Positions 43,064-50,655 of a DNA stretch of 64,000 nt are shown one piece after another. The DNA is from an uncultured Dehalococcoidia bacterium (GTDB taxonomy: Bacteria > Chloroflexota > Dehalococcoidia > Lucifugimonadales > CAJWER01). The notes under the pieces were generated by a model. The model made no database searches, was not told the DNA's origin, and saw only the letters and a program-made list of their open reading frames with translations. Made by a program: the position numbers and the translations under genes. Every line of letters begins with the position of its first letter. Position 1 is the stretch's first letter. The DNA is taken from the NCBI GenBank assembly GCA_958296115.1, contig OY282442.1, positions 186,001 through 250,000 of the forward strand, given 5' to 3'.

Positions 43064-43840
43064 ATGGACGACCCCCTCGTTATCGCGGGCAAGGAGTTTG
43101 GGTCTAGGCTGATGGTCGGTACGGGCCGCCATCGCTCGATGGACGAGATGGTATCGTCCATCAAGGCGTCAGGCGCCGAGATAATCACCGTCGCCATCCG
43201 AAGGCTCGACCTGAACAACCCCACCGAAAAGAACATCCTCGACTATTTCGACTGGACGCGGTACACCGTCCTTCCCAACACCGCGGGATGCAAGACGGCA
43301 GAGGAGGCCATATTCACCGCGCGTCTGGCCAAGGAGGTGACCGGCTCCAACTGGATCAAGCTCGAGGTCATTCCCGACGCTAGGCTCCTGCCCGACCCGG
43401 TGGGCACGTTCGAGGCCGCCAAGCTTCTCATAGACGAGGGTTACGTCGTGCTGCCGTATATCCACGCCGACGCAGTTCTTGCCTCGATGCTCGAAGACAT
43501 CGGATGCGCGACTGTAATGCCTCTCGGCTCGGCCATCGGCACAGGCCAGGGCATCCTGACCATCGACGAGATCAGGCTGATAATCGAAGCGGCCTCCGTG
43601 CCAGTGGTGGTAGATGCGGGCCTCGCGGTCCCGTCGGAGGCTGCCCAGGCCATCGAGGAGGGTGCCGACGCCGTGTTGGTGAACACCGCCATCGCCCAGG
43701 CCGAGGACCCCGCGCTGATGGGCGAGGCGTTCAAGCTGGGCGTGGAGGCGGGGCGCAAGGCGTACATGGCGGGGCGCATTGCCAGGAGACGCGAGGCCGC
43801 TCCCAGCAGTCCAGCGTCCGGCGTCGCCGCATCCTCCTGA
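43064..43840 (+). CDS. thiG: Thiazole synthase ThiG
   Basis: 258-residue TIM-barrel enzyme that builds the thiazole phosphate moiety of thiamine from DXP, the ThiS thiocarboxylate and dehydroglycine. The Schiff-base lysine is K99 in SNWIKLEVI. Other motifs: LMVGTGRH, EIITVAIRR, LPNTAGCKTAEEA, VLPYIHADAVLA, MPLGSAIGTG and the phosphate-site VVVDAGLAVPSEAAQA. The ATG follows GAGAG at short spacing. It leads a thiG-thiE-thiS operon. Confidence 0.96.
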   Translation: MDDPLVIAGKEFGSRLMVGTGRHRSMDEMVSSIKASGAEIITVAIRRLDLNNPTEKNILDYFDWTRYTVLPNTAGCKTAEEAIFTARLAKEVTGSNWIKLEVIPDARLLPDPVGTFEAAKLLIDEGYVVLPYIHADAVLASMLEDIGCATVMPLGSAIGTGQGILTIDEIRLIIEAASVPVVVDAGLAVPSEAAQAIEEGADAVLVNTAIAQAEDPALMGEAFKLGVEAGRKAYMAGRIARRREAAPSSPASGVAASS

Positions 43841-43854
43841 GACGGAGGGCCGGC

Positions 43855-44514
43855 TTGCAGCTCCCGGAGCCGCCCATGCTCTGCCTCGTTACCGACAGAC
43901 GCCGGTGCCTGGGCAGGCCCATCGAGCAGGTCGCGGAGGCGGCAGTTATCGGCGGCGTGGACATCGTGCAGCTGAGGGAAAAGGACCTGCCCGCCGACCA
44001 GCTGCTCGGCTTGGCGGAGCGGCTCCGCTCCATCACGGCCGGCAAGGCCTTGCTCTTCATCAACGACCGCGTTGACGTTGCCATGGCCGCCGGGGCCGAC
44101 GGCGTGCAGCTCGGCGAGAGGAGCGTCCCGGTCGGAGCGGCCCGCCGCGCCGGGGGCGATTCCCTAATCATCGGCAGGTCGGTCCACGACGTGGAGGGCG
44201 CGATGGACGCGATGCGGGCAGAGGCTGACCTACTGGTATTTGGCGCGGTCTTTGCGACCGTCTCCCATCCGCGGGTCCGGCCTCGCGGCGTCGGCGCGCT
44301 GAGAGACCTTGCCAGGCTAGGCGTCAGCCCATTCCTCGGCATCGGCGGGATCACCGCGCAGAACGCCGCGTCGGTCGTCGAAGCCGGCGCGGCGGGCGCA
44401 GCCGTCATTACCGCAATCACCGAAAGCCCTGACCCCCAGGGTGCCGCGAGGCTGATAAGGTCGGAGATGGCGCAGGCGCGTCGGCGGTCCGACGCCGAGG
44501 CGGTCCCGGCATGA
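43855..44514 (+). CDS. thiE: Thiamine-phosphate synthase ThiE
   Basis: 219 residues from TTG 43855, supported by GGAGGG at 43844-43849; ATG 43876 (MLCLVTDRR) is an alternative, with GGAG at 43866. It joins HMP-PP and thiazole phosphate. Motifs: LVTDRR, VDIVQLREKD, LLFINDRVDVAMAAGADGVQLG, IIGRSVHD, GAVFATVSHP and LGIGGITAQN. It lies 14 bp past thiG, and its stop overlaps thiS by 4 bp. Confidence 0.95.
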   Translation: MQLPEPPMLCLVTDRRRCLGRPIEQVAEAAVIGGVDIVQLREKDLPADQLLGLAERLRSITAGKALLFINDRVDVAMAAGADGVQLGERSVPVGAARRAGGDSLIIGRSVHDVEGAMDAMRAEADLLVFGAVFATVSHPRVRPRGVGALRDLARLGVSPFLGIGGITAQNAASVVEAGAAGAAVITAITESPDPQGAARLIRSEMAQARRRSDAEAVPA

Positions 44515-44711
44515 AGGTCCGCGTCAACGGCGAGGACCGCGACCTGCCCGAAGCGGTCAACCTGCGCGAGTACGTCGTCTCCCTGCGCGTGAACCTGAAC
44601 TCGATAGCCGTGGCAGTCAACGGCGAAGTGACGCCCCGGGACAGGCTGGGCGAGATTAAACTCGTGGAAGGCGACAGGGTCGAGATAGTCAGAGCCGTGG
44701 GAGGCGGGTAG
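44511..44711 (+). CDS. thiS: Sulfur carrier protein ThiS
   Basis: 66-residue beta-grasp protein ending in the required GlyGly (AVGGG; the family ends GG, here with one extra Gly within GGG). VRVNGEDRDLPEAVNL and AVAVNGEVTPRDRL are typical. ATGA overlap with thiE shows coupling. ThiF, which adenylates it, is not in the window. Confidence 0.93.
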   Translation: MKVRVNGEDRDLPEAVNLREYVVSLRVNLNSIAVAVNGEVTPRDRLGEIKLVEGDRVEIVRAVGGG

Positions 44712-44734
44712 CGGATACGCGAGCCAAGCCGCCC

Positions 44735-47404
44735 CTATGGCATGAGAAGCGCGGGGATACGAAGGTCGGCCGGGCCCTCTATGCCCGCCTCCTCTTCCGG
44801 CAGCAGGCGATTGGTCCCGATAGCTGCGATAGTCCGCGCCGAGGACGCCGCCCCCCTCAGCCATTGCGACAGGCGGTCCCGGGCCTGCTCTGCGGGTATG
44901 GCTACCAAGTAGTCGAAGAACGCCTTGGAAGAGTCGGCGTCGAGCTGGCCGTTGGTTAGCAGCTTGTTCCTGAGGCCTTCGAGCTCGGGGTCTTTCAGAA
45001 CCGCCGTCCACTGCACGAGGAATCCGAGCCAGTGCTCGTTCCATGACGAGTTGCGGAGGCCGGTGTACACTTGGGACGCCACGAGCCTACGGAACGGCTC
45101 GATGTCCGGATATGCCAGCAGCCTGGTCTCCAGAATCTCCTCGATCTTCAGCCAGAACGCCCGTTGGAACTGGTGCGCCTGCGCCTCGCGCAGACCCAGC
45201 GTCAAGAGCGTCGAGCCGGCCTCGGTCTGACCCGGATTCACGAAATCCTGGACGGCGTGACCGAGCTCGTGGGCCAGCGAGTTGATCACTTCGGCTATAT
45301 TCTGGCTGGCGTCCACAACGATTGTAACCTCGCCGCGTTTCCTGGTCTTGAAGCCCATCGCTATGCTCTTGATCAGCTCCCGCCTGTCCATGAGCGCCGG
45401 GTAGCGCGACTCGTGGTTGACGGCAAAGCTATCCTCGAAATCCTCGTCCACCCAGTCCAGATACTCTGTCCGCGACAGCATGAGCAGGCTAAGGCGCTCG
45501 TCCTCTATGCTGCGCCCCGTCAACATGAAGTACCCGGCGTCCACTATCCGGAGCGCGTCTTCGCGGTAGTCCTCTCCATCCGGGTCGAAGGCGGGCTGCC
45601 GCAGGTAGAGCAGGTCCTGCAGGTCGGCCAGCATCTCGCGCAGGTCATCATCGGAGTAGGTGATAGGCGATCGAGGAGCAGGCGGCTCTTCTTCCCAGGT
45701 GACGACCTTCTCGAACACATTGTCGTCCTCGTTGGCCTCGTCGATGAGATTATCGGGATCGATGACCAGCTTCAGGGTATGCGGGCCGGCTGTTACTTCC
45801 ACGACCTCCGACAACTCTTCCCAGTCCTCCACCAAAGACTCGGCCCGCCCCGTGGAAGTGATGGAGAGATAGAACGACGACACCTTCTGGTCGTCGAAGT
45901 AGAGGTCCACGGAGAACGTCTGGTCCGGCGCGACGACGCTCCGATTGCTGACGGCGAGGTCGACGAACGCCGTCTTGCCCACAACCAACGGCGCGTCATG
46001 GAACGTGCCCTGTTCTGGTGACACGACGATGGGGTCGTCCCAGCCAAACCGCCATCCCGGGGTGAGGTTCGGGAGTGTCATGGGCGCCGGATACGAGGGG
46101 TCGGGTTGCGGGGTCGGCGCGCGCAGCGCCAGTACGTCTCCCGTAGTCCAGGTGATCCGCTTCTCATAGACGTTGTTGAGCTCGTCCGACTCGGCTATCA
46201 GGTCTGTGGGGTCGATTACGAGCTTGAGTGTGTGCTCGCCCGGCGCCAGGCGAATGCTCTCGCGGAGGTCGTTGATGCGGACCCTGCCGAGGGGGTACTC
46301 CATCAGCAGCCCAGGAACTACGTGGATGTCCACCAGGACGTCGTTGACGTATATATGGGTCCAGACGCCGCCCTCGACGCTTGCATGGCCGCGGTTGTTG
46401 AAGGCGGCGGACACGTATGCGGGGGCTTCGACCGACAGCGGGCCGTCGCTCCCATCCACTCCATGGGCGTTCGTCGTCACCGGCCCTTCCCAGCCATCAG
46501 GCGTGAAGGGCGCCAAGTCGGGAAGCCGTCGCTTCGCAGCGCGAGGAGGCGCGTCGGTCTCGGGCGGCAGCCACGAGAACTCCTTCTCGAACCGATTGTC
46601 GCTCTCGTCCGACTCCGCAACGAGGTTCGTGGGGTCGACGACCAGCGTCACGGTGTGGAAGCCGGGCTCGATGCGCGTCAGCCTATGGAGGTTCGGCCAG
46701 TCGCGGATAGCGCCGAGCGCGCCGCCCGCGAGCCTGTGGCTGGGCCAGCGCCCCACCGTTACTCCGTCGAACAGCACGTCTATGAAGAAGGTCTGGTCGA
46801 TGAGCGCGTCCCGCTCGTTGGCGATTGCCCAGGATAGGAATGTGTCGGAACCGACCCGGAGCGTGGCGTCATCACGCCCTCCCTCTACGCCGGTCACGAC
46901 CAGCGGGGCGCTCCATCCGCGCGGCCGGAACGGGGTGAGGTTTGCCGCCTGGCTGCCGGCAGGCGTGGGCGTGGGTGTGTGAGTTGGGGTCTGAGTGGGC
47001 GAGGGCGTGTGAGTTGGGGTCTGAGTGAGCGTGGGCGTCGGTGTATGGGTTGGGGTCTGAGTGGGCGAAGGCGTATGAGTTGGTGTCAGCGTGGGCGAGG
47101 GCGTCGGTGTATGGGTTGGTGTCAGCGTGGGCGAGGGCGTATGGGTTGGGGTCTGAGTGGGCGTAGGCGTATATGTGGGCGTCGGGGCGCTGGTAGGAGT
47201 GGGGCTAGGTGTGTGTGGGCTCGTCGGCGACGGTGTAGGCGTGTACGCGGCCACGGCGGTGGGGGCGGGCGTCGATGTATCCGCGGGCGCTGCCATGGCG
47301 GCGAGCGCCGGGCTTGGCGATGCGGCGGGGGCACCGTCCGGCTGGGCGCAGGCGGCAAGCCCCGCCACGATTGCGATGCCCAACGCGGCAACAAGAGGTT
47401 TCAC
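44735..47404 (-). CDS. Surface lipoprotein: Pro-Thr stalk, CARDB-like domains, HExxH metallopeptidase-like domain
   Basis: 889 residues. The signal peptide ends in a lipobox (GLAACAQ, lipidated C19). Residues about 45-150 are a Thr/Pro/Ser stalk. Three ~130-residue CARDB/APHP-like beta domains follow, each ending in a hallmark such as NLVAESDESDNRFEKEF, DLIAESDELNNVYEKRI or NLIDEANEDDNVFEKVV. The C-terminal ~300 residues hold NSLAHELGHAVQDF with H712-E-L-G-H716 and a candidate third zinc ligand E740 in LGLREAQAHQ, a gluzincin-like layout. The protein is probably an outer-surface protease or degraded peptidase on an adhesive stalk. I do not recognise a named family for the catalytic part. It is convergent with thiS. 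Confidence 0.85.
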   Translation of the reverse strand: MKPLVAALGIAIVAGLAACAQPDGAPAASPSPALAAMAAPADTSTPAPTAVAAYTPTPSPTSPHTPSPTPTSAPTPTYTPTPTQTPTHTPSPTLTPTHTPTPSPTLTPTHTPSPTQTPTHTPTPTLTQTPTHTPSPTQTPTHTPTPTPAGSQAANLTPFRPRGWSAPLVVTGVEGGRDDATLRVGSDTFLSWAIANERDALIDQTFFIDVLFDGVTVGRWPSHRLAGGALGAIRDWPNLHRLTRIEPGFHTVTLVVDPTNLVAESDESDNRFEKEFSWLPPETDAPPRAAKRRLPDLAPFTPDGWEGPVTTNAHGVDGSDGPLSVEAPAYVSAAFNNRGHASVEGGVWTHIYVNDVLVDIHVVPGLLMEYPLGRVRINDLRESIRLAPGEHTLKLVIDPTDLIAESDELNNVYEKRITWTTGDVLALRAPTPQPDPSYPAPMTLPNLTPGWRFGWDDPIVVSPEQGTFHDAPLVVGKTAFVDLAVSNRSVVAPDQTFSVDLYFDDQKVSSFYLSITSTGRAESLVEDWEELSEVVEVTAGPHTLKLVIDPDNLIDEANEDDNVFEKVVTWEEEPPAPRSPITYSDDDLREMLADLQDLLYLRQPAFDPDGEDYREDALRIVDAGYFMLTGRSIEDERLSLLMLSRTEYLDWVDEDFEDSFAVNHESRYPALMDRRELIKSIAMGFKTRKRGEVTIVVDASQNIAEVINSLAHELGHAVQDFVNPGQTEAGSTLLTLGLREAQAHQFQRAFWLKIEEILETRLLAYPDIEPFRRLVASQVYTGLRNSSWNEHWLGFLVQWTAVLKDPELEGLRNKLLTNGQLDADSSKAFFDYLVAIPAEQARDRLSQWLRGAASSARTIAAIGTNRLLPEEEAGIEGPADLRIPALLMP
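46966..47250 (-). repeat. Coding minisatellite for the Thr-Pro stalk
   Basis: Tandem imperfect units encoding TPTHTPSPTQ-like decapeptides. In DNA they are repeats of GTGGGCGAGGGCGT and GAGTTGGGGTCT blocks. Copy number is likely to vary between strains or assemblies. Confidence 0.8.
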
Positions 47405-47433
47405 CGCCTGAACCTCCTAGAACCTCGTCCATT

Positions 47434-47538
47434 GAATATGGCGGGTAGGCAGCCCCGCGTTATCTCCTCTACCTTGACGGGAGAGGGTTAGGGCGGGGGT
47501 GATTCAAGGATGCCAAGACTACATTGAAGCAGTATTAG
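47434..47538 (+). repeat. Dispersed palindromic element, copy 5 (longest)
   Basis: Full-length example: left end GAATATGGCGGGTAGGCAGC, CCCGCGTTATCTCC, hairpin CTCTACC-TTGACGG-GAGAGGG, GGTGATTCAAGGATGCCA, and right end ACTACATTGAAGCAGTATTA. About 105 bp. No ORF and no clear terminal inverted repeats or target duplication. Confidence 0.8.
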
Positions 47539-47623
47539 AGTGTATCCCAGTTCAGATGTTACCTGGCGAGTGTTAAGATTCCTTGAAGATGGCTGCCGGC
47601 AGGCGGATTGCGTGCTGGCGGGT

Positions 47624-47699
47624 TGGCGCCCCCAACGGAATTCGAATCCGTGTTTCCGGCTTGAAAGGCCGACGTCCTAGTCCTCTAGACGATGGGGGC
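47624..47699 (-). tRNA. tRNA-Glu (anticodon UUC)
   Basis: 76-nt cloverleaf on the minus strand. Acceptor arms GCCCCCA and TGGGGGC, discriminator G and encoded CCA. The anticodon loop CTTTCAA (anticodon TTC) sits on a TCGGC/GCCGG-type stem. The T-arm loop is TTCGAAT. The D-arm contains TCTAGAGGACTAGGA, typical of tRNA-Glu. Confidence 0.96.
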
Positions 47700-47733
47700 G
47701 GGCCGCTGCGCGTTACGAATATCGTCATATTCA

Positions 47734-47763
47734 ATTCTAGCCTCATACCGGGTCCCAGCGCAA
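47734..47763 (-). promoter_or_regulatory. Promoter for tRNA-Glu
   Basis: On the minus strand TTGCGC (47763-47758), an 18-bp spacer and TAGAAT (47739-47734), about 35 bp before the tRNA 5' end. Confidence 0.5.
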
Positions 47764-47818
47764 ACCTGGATTGCCCAGAACGAGCCCCTATCGATCTGCT
47801 GGCGCAGGGAACAGCCGG

Positions 47819-48700
47819 TCAGCGGTTCAGGACGAAGTCGGGGTCGCCAGGGCGGCCTACGTTGATGTTGAACAGCCGCCAGTTCGGATGGTCGTACTTG
47901 TACCTGAACGTGAAGGGCGTCTGGCCGCCGGGGGCGTCGAACCTGCCATTCGCCACGAGGAGTATGCCCGATGAGGTCCGGTCCAGCCTTGGCGGGTCGG
48001 TGAACTCCGGCTCCACCCCGCGAACTCCGGACAGGTCCACCTCGTCATCTATGAAGCCCTGGAAGGTGAGCTCGAACTTCCAATACGATATATCCGTCCT
48101 TGCCGTCCACATGCCGTCGTAGAATCGTCGAAGGTCCTTCTCACGCACGGCCCTCTCGAAGTCCAGCATCGTCTGGGTTGCGATGCGTTTCATCTCCGCG
48201 TCGTTCGGGACCTGGCGGAACCATGCGCCAGGCCCCACGTCAGTCCGTCCAGGCCCCGTCAGCGACAGGATCCGCCACTCGCCCTCCTCCTTCACCATCC
48301 GCAGGATGAAGGGGAGCGCGCGGCCGCCGGTGAGCAGCGTTCCCGTGTAGATGTTGGAGTCGTTGGAGTCGAGGGTCCTGTCTTGCCATGGGACGAGCTC
48401 GTGGTCGGAGATAGAGGCCCTGGCGACCATGTCCGCGAACGCCTCGGCGCCCTGCTCGTCCCGGAAGGTCTTGGACGTGAATGCGTAGGCGTCGGCGTGC
48501 CGGCCCTCTTCGATGGAGGCCAGGAACTGGTCCGCACGACCTGCCGAGTCGGCAGTCGTCACGTACACCAGCAGGAAGTTCCCCGCGGCGCAGGTCGCGA
48601 TGAACGCGACCGCCCCGAGAAGCGCGAACAGAACGGCCCGCCTGACGGCGCGGCCGCGCTCCTCGTCCTTCGGAATGGTTGTCGTAGCAGCCTGGTTCAT
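47819..48700 (-). CDS. Membrane-anchored protein of unknown function
   Basis: 293 residues. A basic N-terminus is followed by one helix (about 22-45, VLFALLGAVAFIATCAAGNFLLVYV). The rest is a predicted extracytoplasmic part made of two similar alpha+beta segments, each opening with an amphipathic helix (DQFLASIEEGRHADAYAFTS; MLDFERAVREKDLRRFYDG), which suggests tandem NTF2/DUF4864-like folds. No catalytic motif is seen. It lies just downstream of argC on the same strand and may be co-transcribed. Hypothetical. Confidence 0.75.
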   Translation of the reverse strand: MNQAATTTIPKDEERGRAVRRAVLFALLGAVAFIATCAAGNFLLVYVTTADSAGRADQFLASIEEGRHADAYAFTSKTFRDEQGAEAFADMVARASISDHELVPWQDRTLDSNDSNIYTGTLLTGGRALPFILRMVKEEGEWRILSLTGPGRTDVGPGAWFRQVPNDAEMKRIATQTMLDFERAVREKDLRRFYDGMWTARTDISYWKFELTFQGFIDDEVDLSGVRGVEPEFTDPPRLDRTSSGILLVANGRFDAPGGQTPFTFRYKYDHPNWRLFNINVGRPGDPDFVLNR

Positions 48701-48704
48701 CGTG

Positions 48705-49724
48705 TTACGGGTATAGCGCGAGCTGGCGCAGGCCCTCGGCCTCGGGCAGCCCGAGCATCAGGTTCATGTTCTGGGCGGCCTGCCCAGCCGCGCCCTTCAC
48801 CAGGTTGTCGATGCAGCTCACGACTATCAGCCGGTCGGTCCTGGGATCGACGGTCGGATATATGATGCAGTCGTTGCCGCCCAGGGTGTGCTTGGTCGCC
48901 GGGGGGCGCGCGGCGACGTGCGTGAAGGCGGCGTCGGCGTAGAAGCTTTCGTATGCGTCCCGGACTTCGCGTCCGCCTACGCCGGGCTTCAGGGGCGCGT
49001 AGCAGGTCGCCAGGATTCCGCGGGTCATCGGCGCGACGTGCGGAACGAAGGTAACCCTTGGCTCGACGGAAGGGCAGAGCCGTCTCAGCCCCTGGCGTAT
49101 CTCCGGCATGTGCCTGTGGCCTCCCAGGGAGTAGGCGCGCATATTCTCGTTGGCCTCGGAGTAGAGATACTCCACCGAGGCCTTGCGCCCCGCGCCCGAT
49201 ACGCCCGTCTTCGCGTCCACTATCACGTCCGTCTCGACGAGTCCCGCGCTGACGGCCGGAGCCATCGCCAGGATTGCCGCGGTCGGGTAGCAGCCCGGGT
49301 TCGCAACAAGCCGGGCGCGGGCGACGTCGCCGCGGTTGAGCTCTGGCAGGCCGTAGGCCGCCTCCGCGAGCAGGTCTGGGTACGGATGGGAGACCGCGTA
49401 CCAGTCCTTGTACTCGGACTCGTCCTTGAGCCTGAAGTCAGCGCTGATGTCCACCGCCTTCACGCCGTCGGACACCATGGGGCCGAGCCTCTCGGCGCTG
49501 GCGGCGTGTGGAAGCGCGGAGAAGACGATGTCCACGCTCTCGGTCACGTCTTCGGTGATGACAAGGTCTGTGGACGCGAGGTGCGGGAAGACCTCGCCCA
49601 GCTTCCTGCCCGCGGCGCGTCGGCCGGTGGCCGCGGCGATCTCGACCTCGGGATGCCGCGCCAGGATACGCGCAAGCTCGACCCCGGCGTACCCGGTGAC
49701 GTTTATGATTCCGGCCTTGACCAC
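48705..49724 (-). CDS. argC: N-acetyl-gamma-glutamyl-phosphate reductase ArgC
   Basis: 339 residues from GTG 49724 (MVKAGIINVTGYAGVELARIL), preceded by GGAGGA; the ORF's longer start is not conserved. It is the third step of arginine synthesis, an NADPH-dependent reduction of N-acetylglutamyl phosphate. The catalytic Cys is C145 in ANPGCYPTAA. Other landmarks: FSALPHAAS, VDISADFRLKD, YGLPELNR, GHRHMPEI, VPHVAPMTRGI and the final CIDNLVKGAAGQAAQNMN. No other arg gene is adjacent. Confidence 0.95.
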   Translation of the reverse strand: MVKAGIINVTGYAGVELARILARHPEVEIAAATGRRAAGRKLGEVFPHLASTDLVITEDVTESVDIVFSALPHAASAERLGPMVSDGVKAVDISADFRLKDESEYKDWYAVSHPYPDLLAEAAYGLPELNRGDVARARLVANPGCYPTAAILAMAPAVSAGLVETDVIVDAKTGVSGAGRKASVEYLYSEANENMRAYSLGGHRHMPEIRQGLRRLCPSVEPRVTFVPHVAPMTRGILATCYAPLKPGVGGREVRDAYESFYADAAFTHVAARPPATKHTLGGNDCIIYPTVDPRTDRLIVVSCIDNLVKGAAGQAAQNMNLMLGLPEAEGLRQLALYP

Positions 49725-49826
49725 AAGTCCTCCACGGGGTCTCCCGCGAACCCCAAGCCAGTATGACACAATTATAGTATAATCGGCCTGTTGCCGGCAT
49801 CAGGAGCATAGGACGCTAGGGCAATT

Positions 49827-49835
49827 TGATATGAT
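49827..49835 (+). promoter_or_regulatory. Extended -10 promoter for the toxin-antitoxin pair
   Basis: TGA followed by TATGAT (49830-49835). No good -35; about 27 bp before the ATG at 49862. The region between this gene and argC is AT-rich and divergent. Confidence 0.45.
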
Positions 49836-49861
49836 GCGTCTCCGAATGAAGCGAGGACGCC

Positions 49862-50392
49862 ATGTTTGACGAAATCAAGTTCCGAGAGCTGGTCCTGCAC
49901 ATAGCCCAGAAGAGCGTGGACGACCCTCGCTTCGGGACCGTGAAGCTCAACAAGATCCTGTACTACGCGGACTTCGAGGCATACCGCAGGCTCAGCCAGC
50001 CGATCACAGGCGCGACTTACCACAAGCTCAGTGAAGGACCGGCGCCGAGCCAGATGCTGGCACAGCGCGAGATCTTGATGGATTCGGGCGACATCGCAAT
50101 GGCGTACGCCCCTTATTTCACGGGTGTCCAGCAGCGCATCGTCGCGTGCCGCTCCCCTAGGTCCGATCTATTCACCCCTGACGAGCTCGACATCGTGGAC
50201 GAGGCTATAGAGGCAATGTGGCACATGACTGCCCGTGAAGCCTCCGACTTCTCTCACAGGGAGCTCGGCTGGCTGGCGGCTGCGCCGGGCGAAGAGATAC
50301 CTTATGAGACCGCATGGCTGAGCCCGGATCCAGTGCCCCAGGAAGTAGAAGAGCGCGCCGCCGAGGTAGCAGCCAGCCTTGGCCGGAGATAG
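49862..50392 (+). CDS. Panacea-domain (DUF4065/SocA-like) antitoxin
   Basis: 176 residues. The Panacea/SocA signature is clear: KFRELVLHIAQKS, VKLNKILYYADFEAYRRLSQPITGATYHK (family KLNKLLYFADF and GxxYxKxxxGP) and LSEGPAPSQM. PanA antitoxins neutralise very different toxins encoded next to them. GAGGA lies before the ATG. The gene overlaps the following 91-codon ORF by 14 bp, the usual layout of a toxin-antitoxin operon. Confidence 0.88.
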   Translation: MFDEIKFRELVLHIAQKSVDDPRFGTVKLNKILYYADFEAYRRLSQPITGATYHKLSEGPAPSQMLAQREILMDSGDIAMAYAPYFTGVQQRIVACRSPRSDLFTPDELDIVDEAIEAMWHMTAREASDFSHRELGWLAAAPGEEIPYETAWLSPDPVPQEVEERAAEVAASLGRR

Positions 50393-50654
50393 CGAAGCGC
50401 CATATACCGTAATCGAAACCCCGGAGTTCCTCGGGCTGATCGAGGATGTGCTGGGCAGTATTCGGCGGTGGGACGAGATCAAATGGGCGCGGGACTGGCT
50501 GCTCGAGAAAAGCCCTATGTGCGGAAACTATCTGCCTCACTACAATCTCTGGGTGTTGTTCTTCCGCACCGAGCCTACCATCGTGGTGTACTACGAGATA
50601 ATGGAATCTCGTCGACAGGTAATCCCGCGTGACATACAGATTCTCCATTCTTAG
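50379..50654 (+). CDS. Probable RelE/ParE-like toxin paired with the Panacea antitoxin
   Basis: 91 residues from TTG 50379, overlapping the antitoxin by 14 bp. The pattern YTVIETPEFLGLIEDVL, then WDEIKWARDWLLEKSPMCG, LWVLFFRTEPTIVVYYEI and RRQVIPRDIQIL has the length and alpha-beta order of RelE/ParE-fold toxins: an N-terminal strand, a long helix, then three strands ending in a V/I-rich strand. Catalytic residues of RelE are not obvious, so mRNA cleavage or gyrase inhibition cannot be decided. Pairing is inferred from overlap and family knowledge. Confidence 0.65.
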   Translation: MAGDSEAPYTVIETPEFLGLIEDVLGSIRRWDEIKWARDWLLEKSPMCGNYLPHYNLWVLFFRTEPTIVVYYEIMESRRQVIPRDIQILHS

Positions 50655-50655
50655 C

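Noticed and set aside
46966-47250. CRISPR-like array or non-coding satellite
   Set aside because: The repeats are short, contiguous and in frame, encoding the Thr-Pro stalk of a lipoprotein; there are no spacers. No CRISPR array or cas gene was seen anywhere in the window.
47583-48122. Plus-strand ORF across the tRNA-Glu gene
   Set aside because: It reads through a well-formed tRNA and the antisense of another gene; no protein features.
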